Assembly: GCA_905235615.1 (NCBI GenBank) | Contig: CAJOMB010000099.1 | Location: forward strand, 1 to 6,348 | Source: an uncultured Bacteroidales bacterium | Lineage (GTDB): Bacteria > Bacteroidota > Bacteroidia > Bacteroidales > UBA932 | Direction of reading: 5' to 3' | DNA: 6,348 bases | Shown: one piece after another, positions 6,338 through 6,348 of the stretch | Layout of the letters: every line of letters starts with the position of its first letter | Numbering within the stretch: position 1 is the stretch's first letter | Made by a program: the position numbers and the translations under genes | The notes under the pieces: generated by a model | Seen by the model: the letters and a program-made list of their open reading frames with translations, nothing else | Databases searched by the model: none | Told to the model about the DNA's origin: nothing

Positions 6338-6348
6338 GCAAAAAAGGC

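Noticed and set aside
6307..6348. Rho-independent terminator at the right edge
   Set aside because: The stem is followed by an A-run on the plus strand, and on the minus strand the T-run precedes the stem. Neither orientation has the required order.

Overview
The window is ordinary chromosomal gene content from a GC-rich bacterium (roughly 60% G+C by eye), most likely a member of the Bacteroidetes/Bacteroidales. The evidence for that is the absence of Shine-Dalgarno sequences before the starts, A/T-rich start contexts, a candidate TTTG-N20-TAnnTTTG promoter of the Bacteroidetes sigma type, and a secreted S9 peptidase carrying the GHSGGGF motif typical of that phylum. A finer taxonomic placement is not supported. 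Two gene groups converge near position 2460.

Plus strand, 1-2462. The window opens inside the gene for the N-terminal (ThDP-pyrophosphate-binding) subunit of a split transketolase. The gene for the C-terminal (pyrimidine-binding) subunit follows after 49 bases, then a uracil phosphoribosyltransferase gene (upp) after a further 18. Transketolase feeds the pentose-phosphate route that supplies ribose-5-phosphate and so PRPP. Upp uses PRPP to salvage uracil, so the grouping makes metabolic sense. The transketolase C subunit is broken as written: its first 26 codons run into a TGA at 947-949, and the rest of the protein continues in another frame. This is either a real lesion or a sequencing/assembly indel.

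Minus strand, 6216-2463. A compact operon reads leftward: a secreted S9 (DPP-IV-like) peptidase, an RsiV/DUF3298-type lipoprotein (gap of 4 bases), a small methylated-DNA-protein-cysteine-methyltransferase-like protein (gap of 6 bases), and a 4-base ATGA overlap into what looks like the first ~30 codons of a copper-homeostasis CutC-type gene. That last gene is cut off at the upp stop codon. A candidate promoter lies directly in front of the peptidase start, close enough that its mRNA may be leaderless.

Right edge, 6217-6348. This short non-coding stretch holds the peptidase promoter and a perfect 11-bp inverted repeat with a 9-base centre. It is not a normal terminator, and it has a second TAnnTTTG box (plus strand) in its centre.

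I found no tRNA, rRNA, CRISPR array, insertion sequence or defence system, and no clear undescribed multi-gene system. The points most worth following are the cutC remnant, the transketolase frameshift, the atypical alkyltransferase active-site region and the right-edge palindrome.
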